64,000 bases of DNA, taken from contig JAVMKO010000003.1 of the NCBI GenBank assembly GCA_032164245.1, positions 89,031,890 to 89,095,889 on the forward strand, given 5' to 3'. The DNA comes from Sternotherus odoratus. Lineage: Eukaryota > Chordata > Testudines > Kinosternidae. This document shows positions 35,590-46,858 of the stretch, one piece after another; within the stretch, counting starts at the first letter, position 1; each line of letters starts with the position of its first letter. A program made the translations under genes and the position numbers. The notes beneath the pieces are model-generated. The model had not been told where the DNA came from. It saw nothing but the letters and a program-made list of their open reading frames with translations, and did not search any database.

Positions 35590-37540
35590 GTTTACTGGTG
35601 TCACACAGACAAAACTTTGGCTTTAATTTTATCCCATAGCTTTCAGTTATATGTTGCTGTACCACACTACATAGTTACTCCTGTCGTTGGTGGTAAAGCC
35701 CTTCAGATATCTGGAGTCTGTTTTATGCTGTTTGCCCAACCTATGCATATTTAGCTGCCTTAATATTCCCCTGAATGCCACCCCTTCCAGATTCTGATAA
35801 TTTTTGTTTCTCTTCTATGAACACCTTCCAATTTCTCATATCTTTCTGGTAACATGGCACCCAGAACTGATTTGGTTTTGCATAAGAGCCATAAAAGACC
35901 CACTGAAATCAGTAACAAAACTTATTAATTTAAATAGTACAGGACTAGGTCTACAGGGAGTGACTGTTACTTCCATGCTCCGTGAAGTGATGCTTTTGTA
36001 TATGCAAAGTCCACGTATATTTTTCTAGCCATGTCACCTTGAAAATCATGGCAGATTTGCTATTCATTGATCAGTCCCACGTCTTTTTCAGCATTATTGC
36101 TTTCCAGACCTCCTTCCACTAATGTTACAGATTATTTGTCCTCAGATGTTATTTTGCATTTTTCCAAACTGAACCTCACTTAATTATCTCCCAGTCTTAA
36201 TGGATGTTCTCTGTTTTTCCCATTTCAAGATCAGTGGATTTCATAATATGCTGCTTAGTCTCTTTTCTAAACTATTAATGGATATATTAAATATTAACTC
36301 AATCAGCCCTAATTCTGCTCTCCATGGTATCCCACAACTTAATATATTGCTATAGTTAATGGCCTTTTAGTCAGTTTTCAGTCTGTGATGGTGATGTTAC
36401 TAACCAAGCCAATTTGAATTAATTTTTAAATTTAGGTTTTATAAGCAACAGCACCACACACTTTTACTAAAATAAGGACTTGTGAAGCCAAATTTTCATC
36501 TGGTGCAAAATGACTGCTTCATTTATGTGAATCAACGTGTTAATTCACATCGCTTCAAGATCTGGCCCATTATGACCACTATATTCCCTTCATCTACTAA
36601 CTTTGCAGTCCTGTCAAAAACAACAGCTTTGTCTAGCAAGAGTTATTTTTTTCTAAATTTACTCTAGTTATTGCTCACTGCTCAATAATCCCCTAGGTAG
36701 GACCTGGTCTTTCTCTGCACTATGATTCAGAACTTTGTTGTGTTAATCAAAAATCTAATCAAAAGAAATGAAAGTATTGACTTATTTTCTCTTTGATTCA
36801 TTGGTCTTTATTTTCTTGAGTATTTGGAGGATTTGCCTTGTATTCAGGAAAAATATTCATAGCTCTGAACTTTCCATGAATTTTTAGCACAAATGATTTT
36901 TCAGTAATGCATGTCATTAGTCTTTAATATTTGCCATCATATTGGGAGCTGAAACAATGCCCTGTGATTTAAGTGACACTCACACAATGTAAATAACAAA
37001 TAGTCAAAGCCGGAGTTCACAAATGACCCAAAAAGTCTGGATGTTATTTCATGAACCTTCCCAAATAACCAACACAATTGTAGGGCAAGGGTGCATTCAC
37101 TCTTAACTGGACAGATAGTTGAAAAGAGGAAGTGGCCTTGTATTTCAGATGAGGTTGATTCAAACTACTAAAAATTAATGCTGGTGATAATAATTAACAG
37201 TCCACACTTCTTAGCTATTAACTAATTAATCCACCCAGCACCATTGCTAGTAAGAAAGGTCTTGTGTGCACACAACTTGGGCCACTTGAACTATACCTTA
37301 CACTTAGAGCAGAACACACCACCTAGGCTGAGTGCAATCACACTTGTGTAAAAGTGCTTATACTGAAAAGTGTATTACTACATGGAAAGGGGAATACGTT
37401 TTACCAATATAAGCACATTTACACCAATGTCCACATCAGAAGCTGTATCGGTGTAACTAATTAAGTAGAAAACAAAAAGAAACCGACTAACTCACATCCC
37501 TAACCAACAAAGTGATTCCCAGTACAAAATTTGTGTCTAG
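35590..37540 (+). other. Intron, mostly unassigned
   Basis: AT-rich. A faint inverted pair of AAGTGCTTATAC and TATAAGCACATTTA motifs at 37350-37420 suggests a worn miniature element, but its ends cannot be placed. Confidence 0.35.
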
Positions 37541-37544
37541 ACCA

Positions 37545-37692
37545 GGGTTAAGCTGTATAATGTTGCTTGACAGACAGGATAAGTAGTGCAGAGAGGTTGG
37601 AAGACTTGCCCAAGTGAATCAGTGCCAGAGCAGGGATTAGAATTCAGTGATTCTTGACTTGTGTTCCCACATTCAGACCACTAGACCACGTC
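37545..37692 (-). repeat. MIR-type SINE (minus strand)
   Basis: GCAGAGAGGTTGGAAGACTT, then GCCCAAGTG, GTGCCAGAGCAGGGATTAGA, ATTCAGTG and ACCACTAGACCACG follow the reverse complement of the MIR family. An ancient amniote repeat. Confidence 0.7.
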
Positions 37693-37703
37693 TTAACCTA
37701 GAC

Positions 37704-38463
37704 AAAGATGGGAAAACTTTGACGCGTGGGACCCTCCTGCCCGGCCCTTGAGCTCCTGGCCCAGGAGGCTAACCCCCACCCCTCCCTACTGTTCCCCCTC
37801 CCCCGCAGCCTCAGCTCATTGTGCCACCACCTCAATGCTCTGGACAGCGGGGCTGTGAGCGCCTGCCAGGCAGCACAGCTGCAGAGCCATGGTCTGACCT
37901 GGTGCTCTGTGCTGCACAGTGACGTGGCTAGCTCTGGCCAGGCGGCATGGCTGTCTGTCCTGGTGCTCTGGGTGGTGTGGTAAGGGGGCAGGGAGCAGAG
38001 AGGGATTGGATAGAGGGCAGGGGAGTTTGGAGTGGTAGTGTGGATAGGGGTTGGGGTGGTCAGAGAGTGGGTAACAAGGGTTGAATAGGGGCAGGAAGGA
38101 GGAGGGGTTGGATAGAGTGGCAGAGGGCAGTCGGGGTGGGGGATTCTAGGGTCGTCAGGGAGAAGATGTGGTTGGATGGGGCAGAGGTCCTGGGGGGCAG
38201 TCTGGACTGAGAGGAGGGGTTAGATGGGGTTGGGGGGGTCCAGAGACCCTCCGAGGACAGGGATGGATGGATGGGGAACCGGTACGGGGGGGAGGAGGGC
38301 TGTCGGGGACAGGAAACAATGGGGTTTGGATGGGGCAGGAGTCCCAGGGGGGTAGTCAGGAAGCGAGATGCAGGGGTGTTAGACAGGGGGAAGGGGCTGG
38401 GCCCCCAGCCCTCCATACAATTTCAGAAACCCAACCTCAGGTCAAAACATTTGCCCGCCCCTG
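37704..38463. mobile_element. hAT miniature element of the GTGGGCAAAC family
   Basis: The right end ACATTTGCCCGCCCCTG is clear; the left end AAAGATGGGAAAACTTT is worn. Flanks ACCTAGAC (37696-37703) and CCCTAGAC (38464-38471) match at 7 of 8. The interior is a GC/purine-biased low-complexity stretch, which explains the long overlapping frames on both strands at 37.7-38.5 kb. Confidence 0.78.
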
Positions 38464-39586
38464 CCCTAGACCATACATAGCCAGCCAGGGTCTGAGTTTG
38501 AATATTTTGTATATATCTACTTTTTAATCAAATAGTTTCAAAGGTATATTTAAAATAGCCCTTTACTTTACATGGAACATTAAATCTCCCATGTGCACAG
38601 AAAGCAATTTGTTTTGTGCTACAAAAAAGAAAAGGAAAGGTTATTTTAATTTACTAATCTTCCAGAAATGCCAGTGGGAGGTTAAAATCTGCTCTAATTA
38701 TACAGCAGCGCAGAGAGGACTGGAGTCAGACAATGAGAACTGTTGTGACAGTCTCTTATTACTGTGCTAGAAATTACATTGTAATTGGACTAAAACCAAA
38801 ATAGTCTGATTTCCTCCTCTTGGTGATAATCAAGTACACTAAACAGCCAAAGACCTGAACATGTGCTAGAATGAGATTTTGACAGCATGTATCTACCTCA
38901 CTCTTGAGAAAACCCCTTTATTAGATGGAGAGAAAGAGATGAGCCCATAGTGGGCATGCCTCAAATATCAGTCTGGGAGAGAAAGCTACCAGATGTGGCC
39001 CATTAGGGACTCAGGGTTTCATTAGGCCAGAGTCGATGTTACCAAATTGGGATACAAGGCTTGGAGATGACTAATGTGTTTTTTTTTCCTTTATCCCCTT
39101 TGATGCCACAGATACTTTACTGTAGAGACTATCTTGCTGGAAGGAGCATTGTGAATTCAGGATTCACTGTCCTGACGTGAAGGAAAGCAGAGTAGGTTCT
39201 GCCAGCCTTCCTAGGCTGGGAAAGACAACTGCACTAAGAAGCGACTTCACTTGCTATATAAATTGCTTCTCTAGGGGCTGAAAGGGCTAGCAACCTGTGC
39301 ATGAAGGGTGTGGTGGTAACCCTCGTACAAAGATATCTGCTTTGGCACTGTCCTAGAATGATATCCCTCCCTCGCAGCAGGGTTAGCTCTGCAGTATAAA
39401 TGATCAAATGGCTTCAGCTCTGCCACTCAGCGGGTCTTTGCTTGATGACTGCGCAGTAGCTGACCTCCTCCTCCTGAAATGCCAATGAGACCGTGAATCA
39501 AAAATAGATGTTTGAACTGTCTCAGTACCTTGGGTTTTGCTTTAGGCCTATCATTCATGGATGGATTTGATAGCCACGTGTAAGAT

Positions 39587-40024
39587 GGTGCTGGCCAGGA
39601 GATCCTGAGCATGGCCCCTGTTAGCTGAGCACCAATGAAGAGGGTGCTGGTTGAGCATGCCACCACATGTAACGGAGCCTTCTCACTACTCCCTCACAAA
39701 TTAGTTGGAGACCGCTTCAACGTGCAAACACCAGTGTCCTTTTATTTGCAGTTTCAGTGCCCACTACCATCTATATACAGTTTGTTCAATCCAGCTCTCT
39801 GGGGGACAGCTAGCTTCTCCAGCCAGCAGGGATCTACAGCCACAATCTCCTCCCTTCCTTCCTTCCAGCCAGCTTTATATAGCTTCCTGGCTAATAAGGC
39901 CCACAGGTGCTTCTCCTCAAGCCATTAGGCATGGCACACTCAGCCAGCCCCAATTAATCCCTCTTCATTGGTGCTCAGCTAACAGGGGCCTGGCTCAGGA
40001 CCTCCTGGCCAGCACCCTGTTACA
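39587..40024. repeat. LTR-like repeat (39668-40024) flanked by an inverted copy of its own end
   Basis: The block 39668-40024 starts TGTAACGG and ends CTGTTACA. It has a minus-strand TATATAAA (plus 39874-39881), so it looks like a leftward LTR. Its right part, 39932-40016, is repeated in inverted orientation just outside its left end at 39587-39662, including the complement of GTTAGCTGAGCACCAATGAA. The flanks CCACA and CCATG agree only partly, so the duplication is unproven. Confidence 0.6.
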
Positions 40025-40067
40025 CCATGTCTCAAACTGCATAAAAATAATTCAGGATTTATAAATT

Positions 40068-40180
40068 CATAGAGTTTAAGGCCAGAAGGGACGATTACAT
40101 CATCTAGTCTTATGTGTACATCACAGGACATCACATTTCACCTTGGTGGCCTTATATTAAGTCCAAAACTTTGGTTTGGC
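40068..40180 (+). repeat. CR1-type LINE 3' end
   Basis: TTCATAGAGTTTAAGGCCAG, then AAGGGACGATTACATCATCT and AGTCTTATGTGTACATCACA match a common turtle/crocodile CR1 tail. Confidence 0.7.
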
Positions 40181-42407
40181 TAAAGCATGTGTTCCAGAAA
40201 AGCATCCAGTCTTGAACCGAAAACAAGAGATTGAGAATTCGCTGCTTGTTCGCATGGCGAATCGTCCTCACTGTTAAAAATGTGTGCCTGCCTTCTCATT
40301 TGAATTTGTTTGGCTACCGCTTCCAGCATTGATTCTGGTTCTGCCTTTCTTTGCAAGATTAATGAGCCCTTCAACATAGTTATGAAATTGCCTGTATACT
40401 AGTGATAAATCAAACCTGTCTAATAATACCAGGCCTTGGCCAAATCTACTCTGTCCCCCATCCCAGCATGATTAGATACTCCCCTTCTCCCCTGGGTGTT
40501 TGGAGAGGCTAACAAATCAGAGCTTTGACATATTACAGGGATAAGCTGAGTGAATTCCAAAGGTAAGGATTCAGAAAATGCCTGTATCACCTTCTCTTAA
40601 ACATAGAGGGCTCAAGCCTATTTTCCTTTGTCTGATATTGTTATAGATGTAATCAACAAATAAAGAGGCAGTCACCTATATGACAAACCATTTATCTATC
40701 TAGATAGTTCCCATCACTAGCATCTGAGCACCTCAAAAGCATTCATGAGTTTATCTTTACCAATGTAGGGAATTACTATGCATTTCATAATTAAAACAAG
40801 AAGAAATGTAGGTGACTTGTCCCAACATCCCATACATAGGGAGTATTCCACAAAGCTGGGATTTAGGGTTTATAAATTAAAACTATCATTTTGAATTCTC
40901 AGTGGAAAGATATTGGCAGCCAGTGCAGCTTATGGAGTCCAAGTTACTTAACAGAGGAACATATGGAGAACACCACACAACGGAAACTCCTAGGGTTTAT
41001 TCCTAGAATGCACAAATTGCCCAAGACGTATCTGTTGTGGAAAAGGAGGAGAAAAAGCAGCTCACTCAAAACATGTCCCCGGCAGTAAAGCATAAATAAA
41101 CTCATCTTAGTTGTGTCAACAGGACATTCATGAAATTGCCTGAACAGTCAGCACAGAGACAGTGCTCGCTGCAGGGATTTAGAGAAATGGTATTCAGAAG
41201 ATATGTTGTACGGGGTAGACAGTGCCTTAAACCTGTAGCTCCTGGATGATTCAAAGGGCTTTATGTCATCAAAATCTTGCAAAGCACTGAGCTCAACCTG
41301 ATGAAGATCTCTTAGAAGGGGGGTTAGAACACCAGCATTTAGCAAATAATAAATAGATGTGATTAATAAATAGATGTGATAACCTATCACAAACAACAAC
41401 TGTGCAGGGAAAATAACAGTTCTGTTTTGAGGCAAAACTCAATGGCATGCCCTTGTGTAGGGGGGGAAATGGGCTGTATTTTGAAAAAGTACAGTCAGGG
41501 GGAGTGATATCATCGTCATCAATGGCTGAGCTTCACAAATGGGGACAGATCCAAATTCACCACAGGACTGTGGTATGTTCTGCTGTCTGAGCTATTTGAT
41601 TTGTACTCAGCCATTTGTGCCTACTCTTAGGCCAAATTAGAAGAATAAAGAACAGTGTTCTCTCTACTGACCTGCTTTGGGGAAAACCCCAGTATCCCAA
41701 GTTTTTTTCCTCTTTCTGATAAAAGATGGAGAGGGCAGGAAGAAAAGACCCACCACTTGTCTTCTAACACATGGGGTGAGAGATTAGAGCTGTAAATCCT
41801 CCTCCTAGCCACAAGGGAGTGTCAATTTAAATCTCTTGTACTCAGTTCTCATAAGTGGTCATTAAGCGATTACTGTGCAGCATTAAGATTGTGACCCTTA
41901 AAATGACACACCATATGAGAGAGGACCCTTATTTTGTATATTTTTGACAGAGCCTACCCGCTGTTCATCACTACAGTTCATTTCCTTAAAGGTTAAAGTT
42001 TGTATCACCTCTTCCGGATAATTTGAGAGAAAGAAGTCTAAAACCACAATGGCCGTAGTACATTGCTTTATCAAAAATAGACAGAAAATCAGGGAAAAAA
42101 CCAAAATTATGATGTGCTTGAAATTTATATTCTTACCCTTAACAAAAGTTAGTAAATATAGGCCCCTTTAATGTTTTTCAGGAAAATAAGCAAGACTTAC
42201 ATTTTTATTGCACCGTTTCCTGTCTTTATAGGCAGCATGTCAAAAACAAAGCCTGTTTTCAGCTGTCCTAAGTGAATGAAATTTTCAGTTATACCTTTCA
42301 GACTATTTTGATCTGCACCTGCATCCTGTCACCATTCCCACAAATATAGACTCCAAAGCAGGGTTTCTGGAACAATGTGTATAGTGGGGATGCTGAGAGT
42401 CATTGAA
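40181..42407 (+). other. Intron, nothing recognised
   Basis: A small local duplication (AATAAATAGATGTGAT twice) is near 41345-41380, and a poly-G run at 41460. No gene or transposon ends found. Confidence 0.35.
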
Positions 42408-42502
42408 CCAAGCATGCATCTGACGAAGTGGGTATTCACCCATGAAAGCTTGTGCTCTAATACATCTGTTAGTCTATAAGGTGCCACAGGACTCTGTCGC
42501 TA
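42408..42502 (+). repeat. Penelope-type tail with the best hammerhead-like core
   Basis: CTGACGA at 42420-42426, then stem TGGGT/ACCCA around an ATTC loop, GAAA at 42444-42447, a mini-stem AGC-TTGT-GCT, and TC before ...AATACATCTGTTAGTC. The tail ends GGTGCCACAGGACTCTGTCG. The only copy in the window with an intact CTGANGA box. Confidence 0.65.
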
Positions 42503-43322
42503 TTGAACCAAACTGTAAACTCTGTATATGATGGAAACAACTTCAAGCCTCCCTAGTTCCAGCACCTATGCGCCAAAGAGGAGATAACAGCTGCTAGACA
42601 GATAACATCGAGACATCTAGATAGAGTTATGTGCAATCCTGGGGAGAGCGGGTGGTTGTGGTACACATAGCAATGACATCGGGAAAGGTATTAGAAACCC
42701 AACTGGAGGCAAAATTGAGGTTTCTAGATTAAAGTCCAGGACCACCAGGGTGGCATTCGCTGAAATTCTTCCAGTTCCCCATGCAGAGCCAGACAGACAG
42801 GCAGAACTGCAGGGTTTTGATGCATGGATGAGATGATGGTGTAGGGCAGAGGCAACGCATGGGAGGCCATTTATATACCCTCCCAGATTTGGACCGCTGC
42901 TTCTTCCTCTAGAGAGCAAACCCATCGTCCTGAGATAAGAACTCAAATGTAGCGCTGTGTGTGGGGAATCTTAGTTTTTCTCCTCTACTGCAGAAGTGGC
43001 TGATCTATCGCCAGTAACTATTTCTATTGGTTTCATCAGCAATGAGAATATTTGTGCTTGGTTCTGTCGATCGCCATTCTATCATGTGAGCTATTGCTGC
43101 TGAGGTACCGTTACCCTTCAGGCACTACTTCCAGGGATGGCAGGGGAAGATAGGAAAGCAAAGTTCTTGGGTTCACTGCATTTTGGTTCCTCTTCTGAGC
43201 ATAAGAACACAAGCCGGGTCCTCAAGTTTTCACTCTCACCAAAAGTCCCTCTTAGAATGCTTTGACAGAGTTCTGCCTGAACAAGGACATGGAATATTTG
43301 ACCCAGGATGATTATACAGCCA
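42503..43322 (+). other. Intron, nothing recognised
   Basis: No repeat ends or gene signatures. The 109-codon minus frame at 42617-42946 lacks any domain. Confidence 0.35.
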
Positions 43323-44301
43323 TGTGACCGGGTTCCAATGCGGGTCAGATATGGTCACTCAGTTAGAAGGAACTGCATAGATTGAAACCAACAATCCCCA
43401 TAAAGCTGGTGGATATTCCAATACTTAGATTTACCAAGCCAGCATAAGACAGCTTCTTTATTACCTCACTGGTTACTCAGAAGTCCAAACAACACAGGTC
43501 CCTTAAAGTGATCCAGCCTCAGATCTCCATCCAGGTACCTAAGTCAAATATGATGAAAATTCCTGATCATCTTATTTCATCATATAAAAGAAAAGATTCT
43601 ACCGCTCCCAAAGGATTGGACACATTATCGCCCAGATTATTGAATAATCCAGATTTTACCCCAAAACAAGCTACAGCCAATTCTTATTAACTAAACTAAA
43701 ATGTATTAAAAAATGAAAGAGAATGGTTAAAGGATCAATATACATACAGATATGAGTTCAGTTCATTGAGGTTCAGTTTCATAGCAGAGATGGTGAGCTC
43801 TGCAGTTGTAGAGTTCTTTCAGAAATAGGTCATAGGTTATAGTCCAAAGTCAGTGCTGGGTATTCCATTTTAGGACTGGTATCTCAGTCCTTTTGCCTAA
43901 ACTTCCCCTGTATGAAGCCTCAAGCAGATCTGAGATGACAGAATCAGGACCCAAGGATCTTTTACACAATTTCATGTCCTCTTTAAAAGTTGGGAGTTCC
44001 TCCAAAGGTAATTAGGATGTCTTTGAAGGTGATCCATCACCGGTACTTAACTATAGCTTATTCCTCTGCCATTCACAGTACATTTTAAAGAGAGATGAAG
44101 ACTGAGATAACCCATGTTTACAATTCATTTAAAGGCTAGAATGTTCTTTTGATATCTGAACTATCAGAATACAACGTAGACAGGGACTGTAGATTGACCC
44201 TACTCATACATATGTGAATATACAAACATTATCCCTCCACATGTCGTTTGAGGGTTATTTATTTCATTATTATGTTTAACTCTTTCTGGCCATGTGTCAC
44301 A
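43323..44301. repeat. Solo LTR-like repeat (TGTGAC...GTCACA)
   Basis: Begins TGTGACCGGGTTCC and ends ATGTGTCACA. The interior text (CCCTTAAAGTGATCCAGCCT, AAAGGATTGGACACATTATC, CAATTCTTATTAACTAAACT) matches an LTR that I recognise as common in turtles. Flanking pentamers do not match cleanly, so boundaries are inferred. Confidence 0.6.
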
Positions 44302-44499
44302 AGCTGCTAGTTCCTGCACTTTCATGAACCAACCATTTAAAATGCTAGCACTCGCTACCCTGCTTGAAAATCGTCCCTGGGCTGAGTTTAAATCCACTCT
44401 GCACTGAAAATACTAGGGCATGCTCTGCAGTGACAAATCAACAAACTGTGAACAGCTTTCTACTGTTTTTTATTTTTGCCTTCTGTCTTGCTGTCTGGA

Positions 44500-45390
44500 A
44501 TGGTTCATGACAGTGAGTGTCTACCTCAGGGCATACTGTCAAAAACAGGGCAGATACCCCAAACTGGGGACGTGTTCTATAATTGGATTTTACCATCCCA
44601 GTGTCAAATATGATCTCCTAGATTACTAAATCAGTCCTACCATGAAGTCACAGCCAGTTCCTTTGGGCTCTCCAGTCTACCTTGCCACCCAGGCAAGCTG
44701 GACTTAGCAATAAATGGTCACTGACACCAAAAATCACAAAATACTCAGGTTGCTCCCCATCCCTACGGTCACTTGCCCCAGATCAATTTGTACCGTAGAT
44801 CTCACACCACACTGGTAGCAAATCCAATAGTAAACTAACTAAGAATATATTGACTAGGAAAAGGAAATGAGAGAGTTATTTACAGGTTAAAGAAGGCAAC
44901 ATATATGGACAAATGAGTTCAGTCTAAGAGAGTGGTGGGCAACCTGTGCCCGCAATTAGATTACCCTGGAATGATGAACCGCGGCCACTGGGAACTGCGG
45001 GGGCCATGCCTGTGGATGGTCAATGTCTCACGGCCTGCAATCAGACTACCAGTGCCCACCACTTGTCTAGGGTCCCAAAAGGGGAGCGAGATGTAGTAAT
45101 CTGTCAGCAATGAATTGCCTTTTCAGGGCTTACCCCAGGTCAGTCCTGGGGATCTCTGCTTTTCCGGGTTTTTGTTTTTGTTGTTGTTCCAGCCCTTGTC
45201 AGAGTCCAAACAGCAAAGAGATGAAAAATCATCCTGTTAGATATTTTTATTTCCCTTTTCTGGCATTCAAATCAATGGGAGGAGGCCTGTTGCATATATT
45301 TCTCCATGTCTGGATGGGGCAAATAACAAAGCCTTCGCCCCATGATAGGACTCCTGGATGGGCGGAGAGAGCCGCTTTTCCTGTCTGAGT
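44500..45390 (-). repeat. LTR-like dispersed repeat, copy B, with a nested hAT element
   Basis: Collinear with copy A at 33916-34900 over most of its length. It is interrupted at 44930-45064 by a miniature element. The right end diverges after about 45330. Confidence 0.55.
44930..45064. mobile_element. Short hAT miniature element (GTGGTGGGCAACC ends)
   Basis: Ends AGTGGTGGGCAACC and GTGCCCACCACT are inverted. Flanks AGTCTAAG and TGTCTAGG agree at 6 of 8. Internal CGGCCACTGGGAACTGCGGG is typical of the family. It interrupts the LTR-like repeat, dating it as younger. Confidence 0.72.
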
Positions 45391-46011
45391 TCATAAATCA
45401 TCAAAGTGGAGCAGAGTGTTGGATTTACCTCTAGGAAGGTCCTCCGATCCTTTAATATCTGGGACTTTTAATGTATGTCTAAATTTGGGAGATGGAGAGA
45501 AGGTTGGCTAACGGGACAGGAAGAGTTATTAGCAGTACCTTCTGCTACCAATATTTTAAATGCCCAGGGCTAAGACTGCAGTTTGTTTTTCTTCCAGCAG
45601 TTTGGAATTTTTTCATGTAAACAGCTGTCAGCATTAATTAGAGCTCTGCCTGTTATTTTTCCCTGTAAGATACAGTGAGCAAACTTAGATGTAAACCCAA
45701 ATGGCTGCCATGCCTAAAATTTGAGTAACCTTTCCAATGCCCTTAGTGTTAAGTTTTCTGTTTTGGCTGTAGGGTCAGTAGCTGGCAGGGAATTCAATGC
45801 AAATTGTGGTAACTGCTGTTTTTACAAGAGATCGAGAGATCGTTGGTTTCTCTTTGTAGTATTTCTCTGTGCCTCGTTCTGAGAGTATCTGACTAGCAGG
45901 GGAACCGATTAATGAGGCAAAGCAGCCAAGTATTTCTCTAGGCTTGTTTGTTATGCTGTACATGTGTGCATATTGTAAACGCAAATAAACCCATCTTTAT
46001 TTTATTCATAG
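45391..46011 (+). other. End of the last GRM1 intron
   Basis: No repeat recognised. The acceptor region reads AACCCATCTTTATTTTATTC then ATAG. Confidence 0.5.
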
Positions 46012-46858
46012 TTCTAATGGAAAGTCTGTGTCATGGTCTGAACCAGGTGGAAGACATGTTCCCAAGGGACAACTCATGTGGCACAGACTCTCAATGCATG
46101 TAACGAGCAAGGAGACAGGATGCAATCAGACAGCAGTAATCAAGCCCCTCACTAAAAGTTACCACGGCCAAGGCAAGAGCCTGACTTTTTCAGACATCAG
46201 CAGTAAGACTCTCTACAATGTGGTGGAGGAAGAAGAGAGTGAGCCAGTGCGCTTCAGCCAGCCCAGCAGCTCTTCCAGGGTGGTGCACAGGCGGGTGACA
46301 GTGATGCCCCCACTTCAGGCAACGGCAGAAGAGACCAACCTGTTCTTACCTGAACAGCCCCCCAAGAGTCTGGGGCTGCAGCAGAGATCTATCGTGGAGC
46401 AGCTGCAAGGCGTGGTCAACAAGTTTGCCACCGGCATTCCTGACTTCAACTCTGTGATCCCCATGCCCAATGCAGGGAATGGAGTGAGGGCCCTCTACCA
46501 GCCTCCACTGCAGCAACAGCAGGTGCTTCCTCTCCAGTTAGCCGCTTTCAGTGAAGAGCCGGTCTCACCGCCGGCCGACGAGGTGGAAAGCGAGAAGTTT
46601 AAGCTCATCCAGGGATATGTGTACGAGAGGCCCGAGACCGAGGAGGAGGAGGAGGAGGAAGAAGAGCGGGCGACTAGCAAACTGACTCTGGAAGACTCAC
46701 CAGCGCTGACGCCTCCATCTCCTTTCAGAGATTCGGTGGCTTCTGGCAGTTCAGTGCCCAGCTCCCCAGTGTCGGAGTCGGTGCTCTGCATCCCCCCAAA
46801 CATGACCTACGCTTCGGTCATCCTGAGGGATTATAAACAAAGCTCCTCCACCCTGTAG
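46012..46858 (+). CDS. GRM1: GRM1 terminal coding exon, long mGluR1a cytoplasmic tail
   Basis: The last coding exon begins after TTCATAG (AG at 46010-46011). Its first base completes an Asn codon with the AA ending at 3234, so the junction reads GAGNPNSNGKSVSWSEPGG, as expected for mGluR1a. It encodes 281 further residues and stops at TAG 46856-46858. Visible parts are the HMWHRL-like start region (LMWHRLSMHV), TAVIKPLTKSY, SLTFSDISSKTLYNV, a Gln run (QQQQ), a Glu-rich run encoded by GAG/GAA repeats near 46640-46665, the Homer EVH1 ligand PPSPF, and the C-terminal PDZ ligand SSTL. The proline-rich middle looks shorter than in mammals, where I recall a longer polyproline/polyglutamine stretch. 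The Glu run and Gln run are simple-sequence zones likely to vary in length between species. The reading frame is intact. Confidence 0.96.

Noticed and set aside
37726..38527. Pro- and Gly-rich frames on both strands
   Set aside because: Low-complexity interior of the hAT miniature element.
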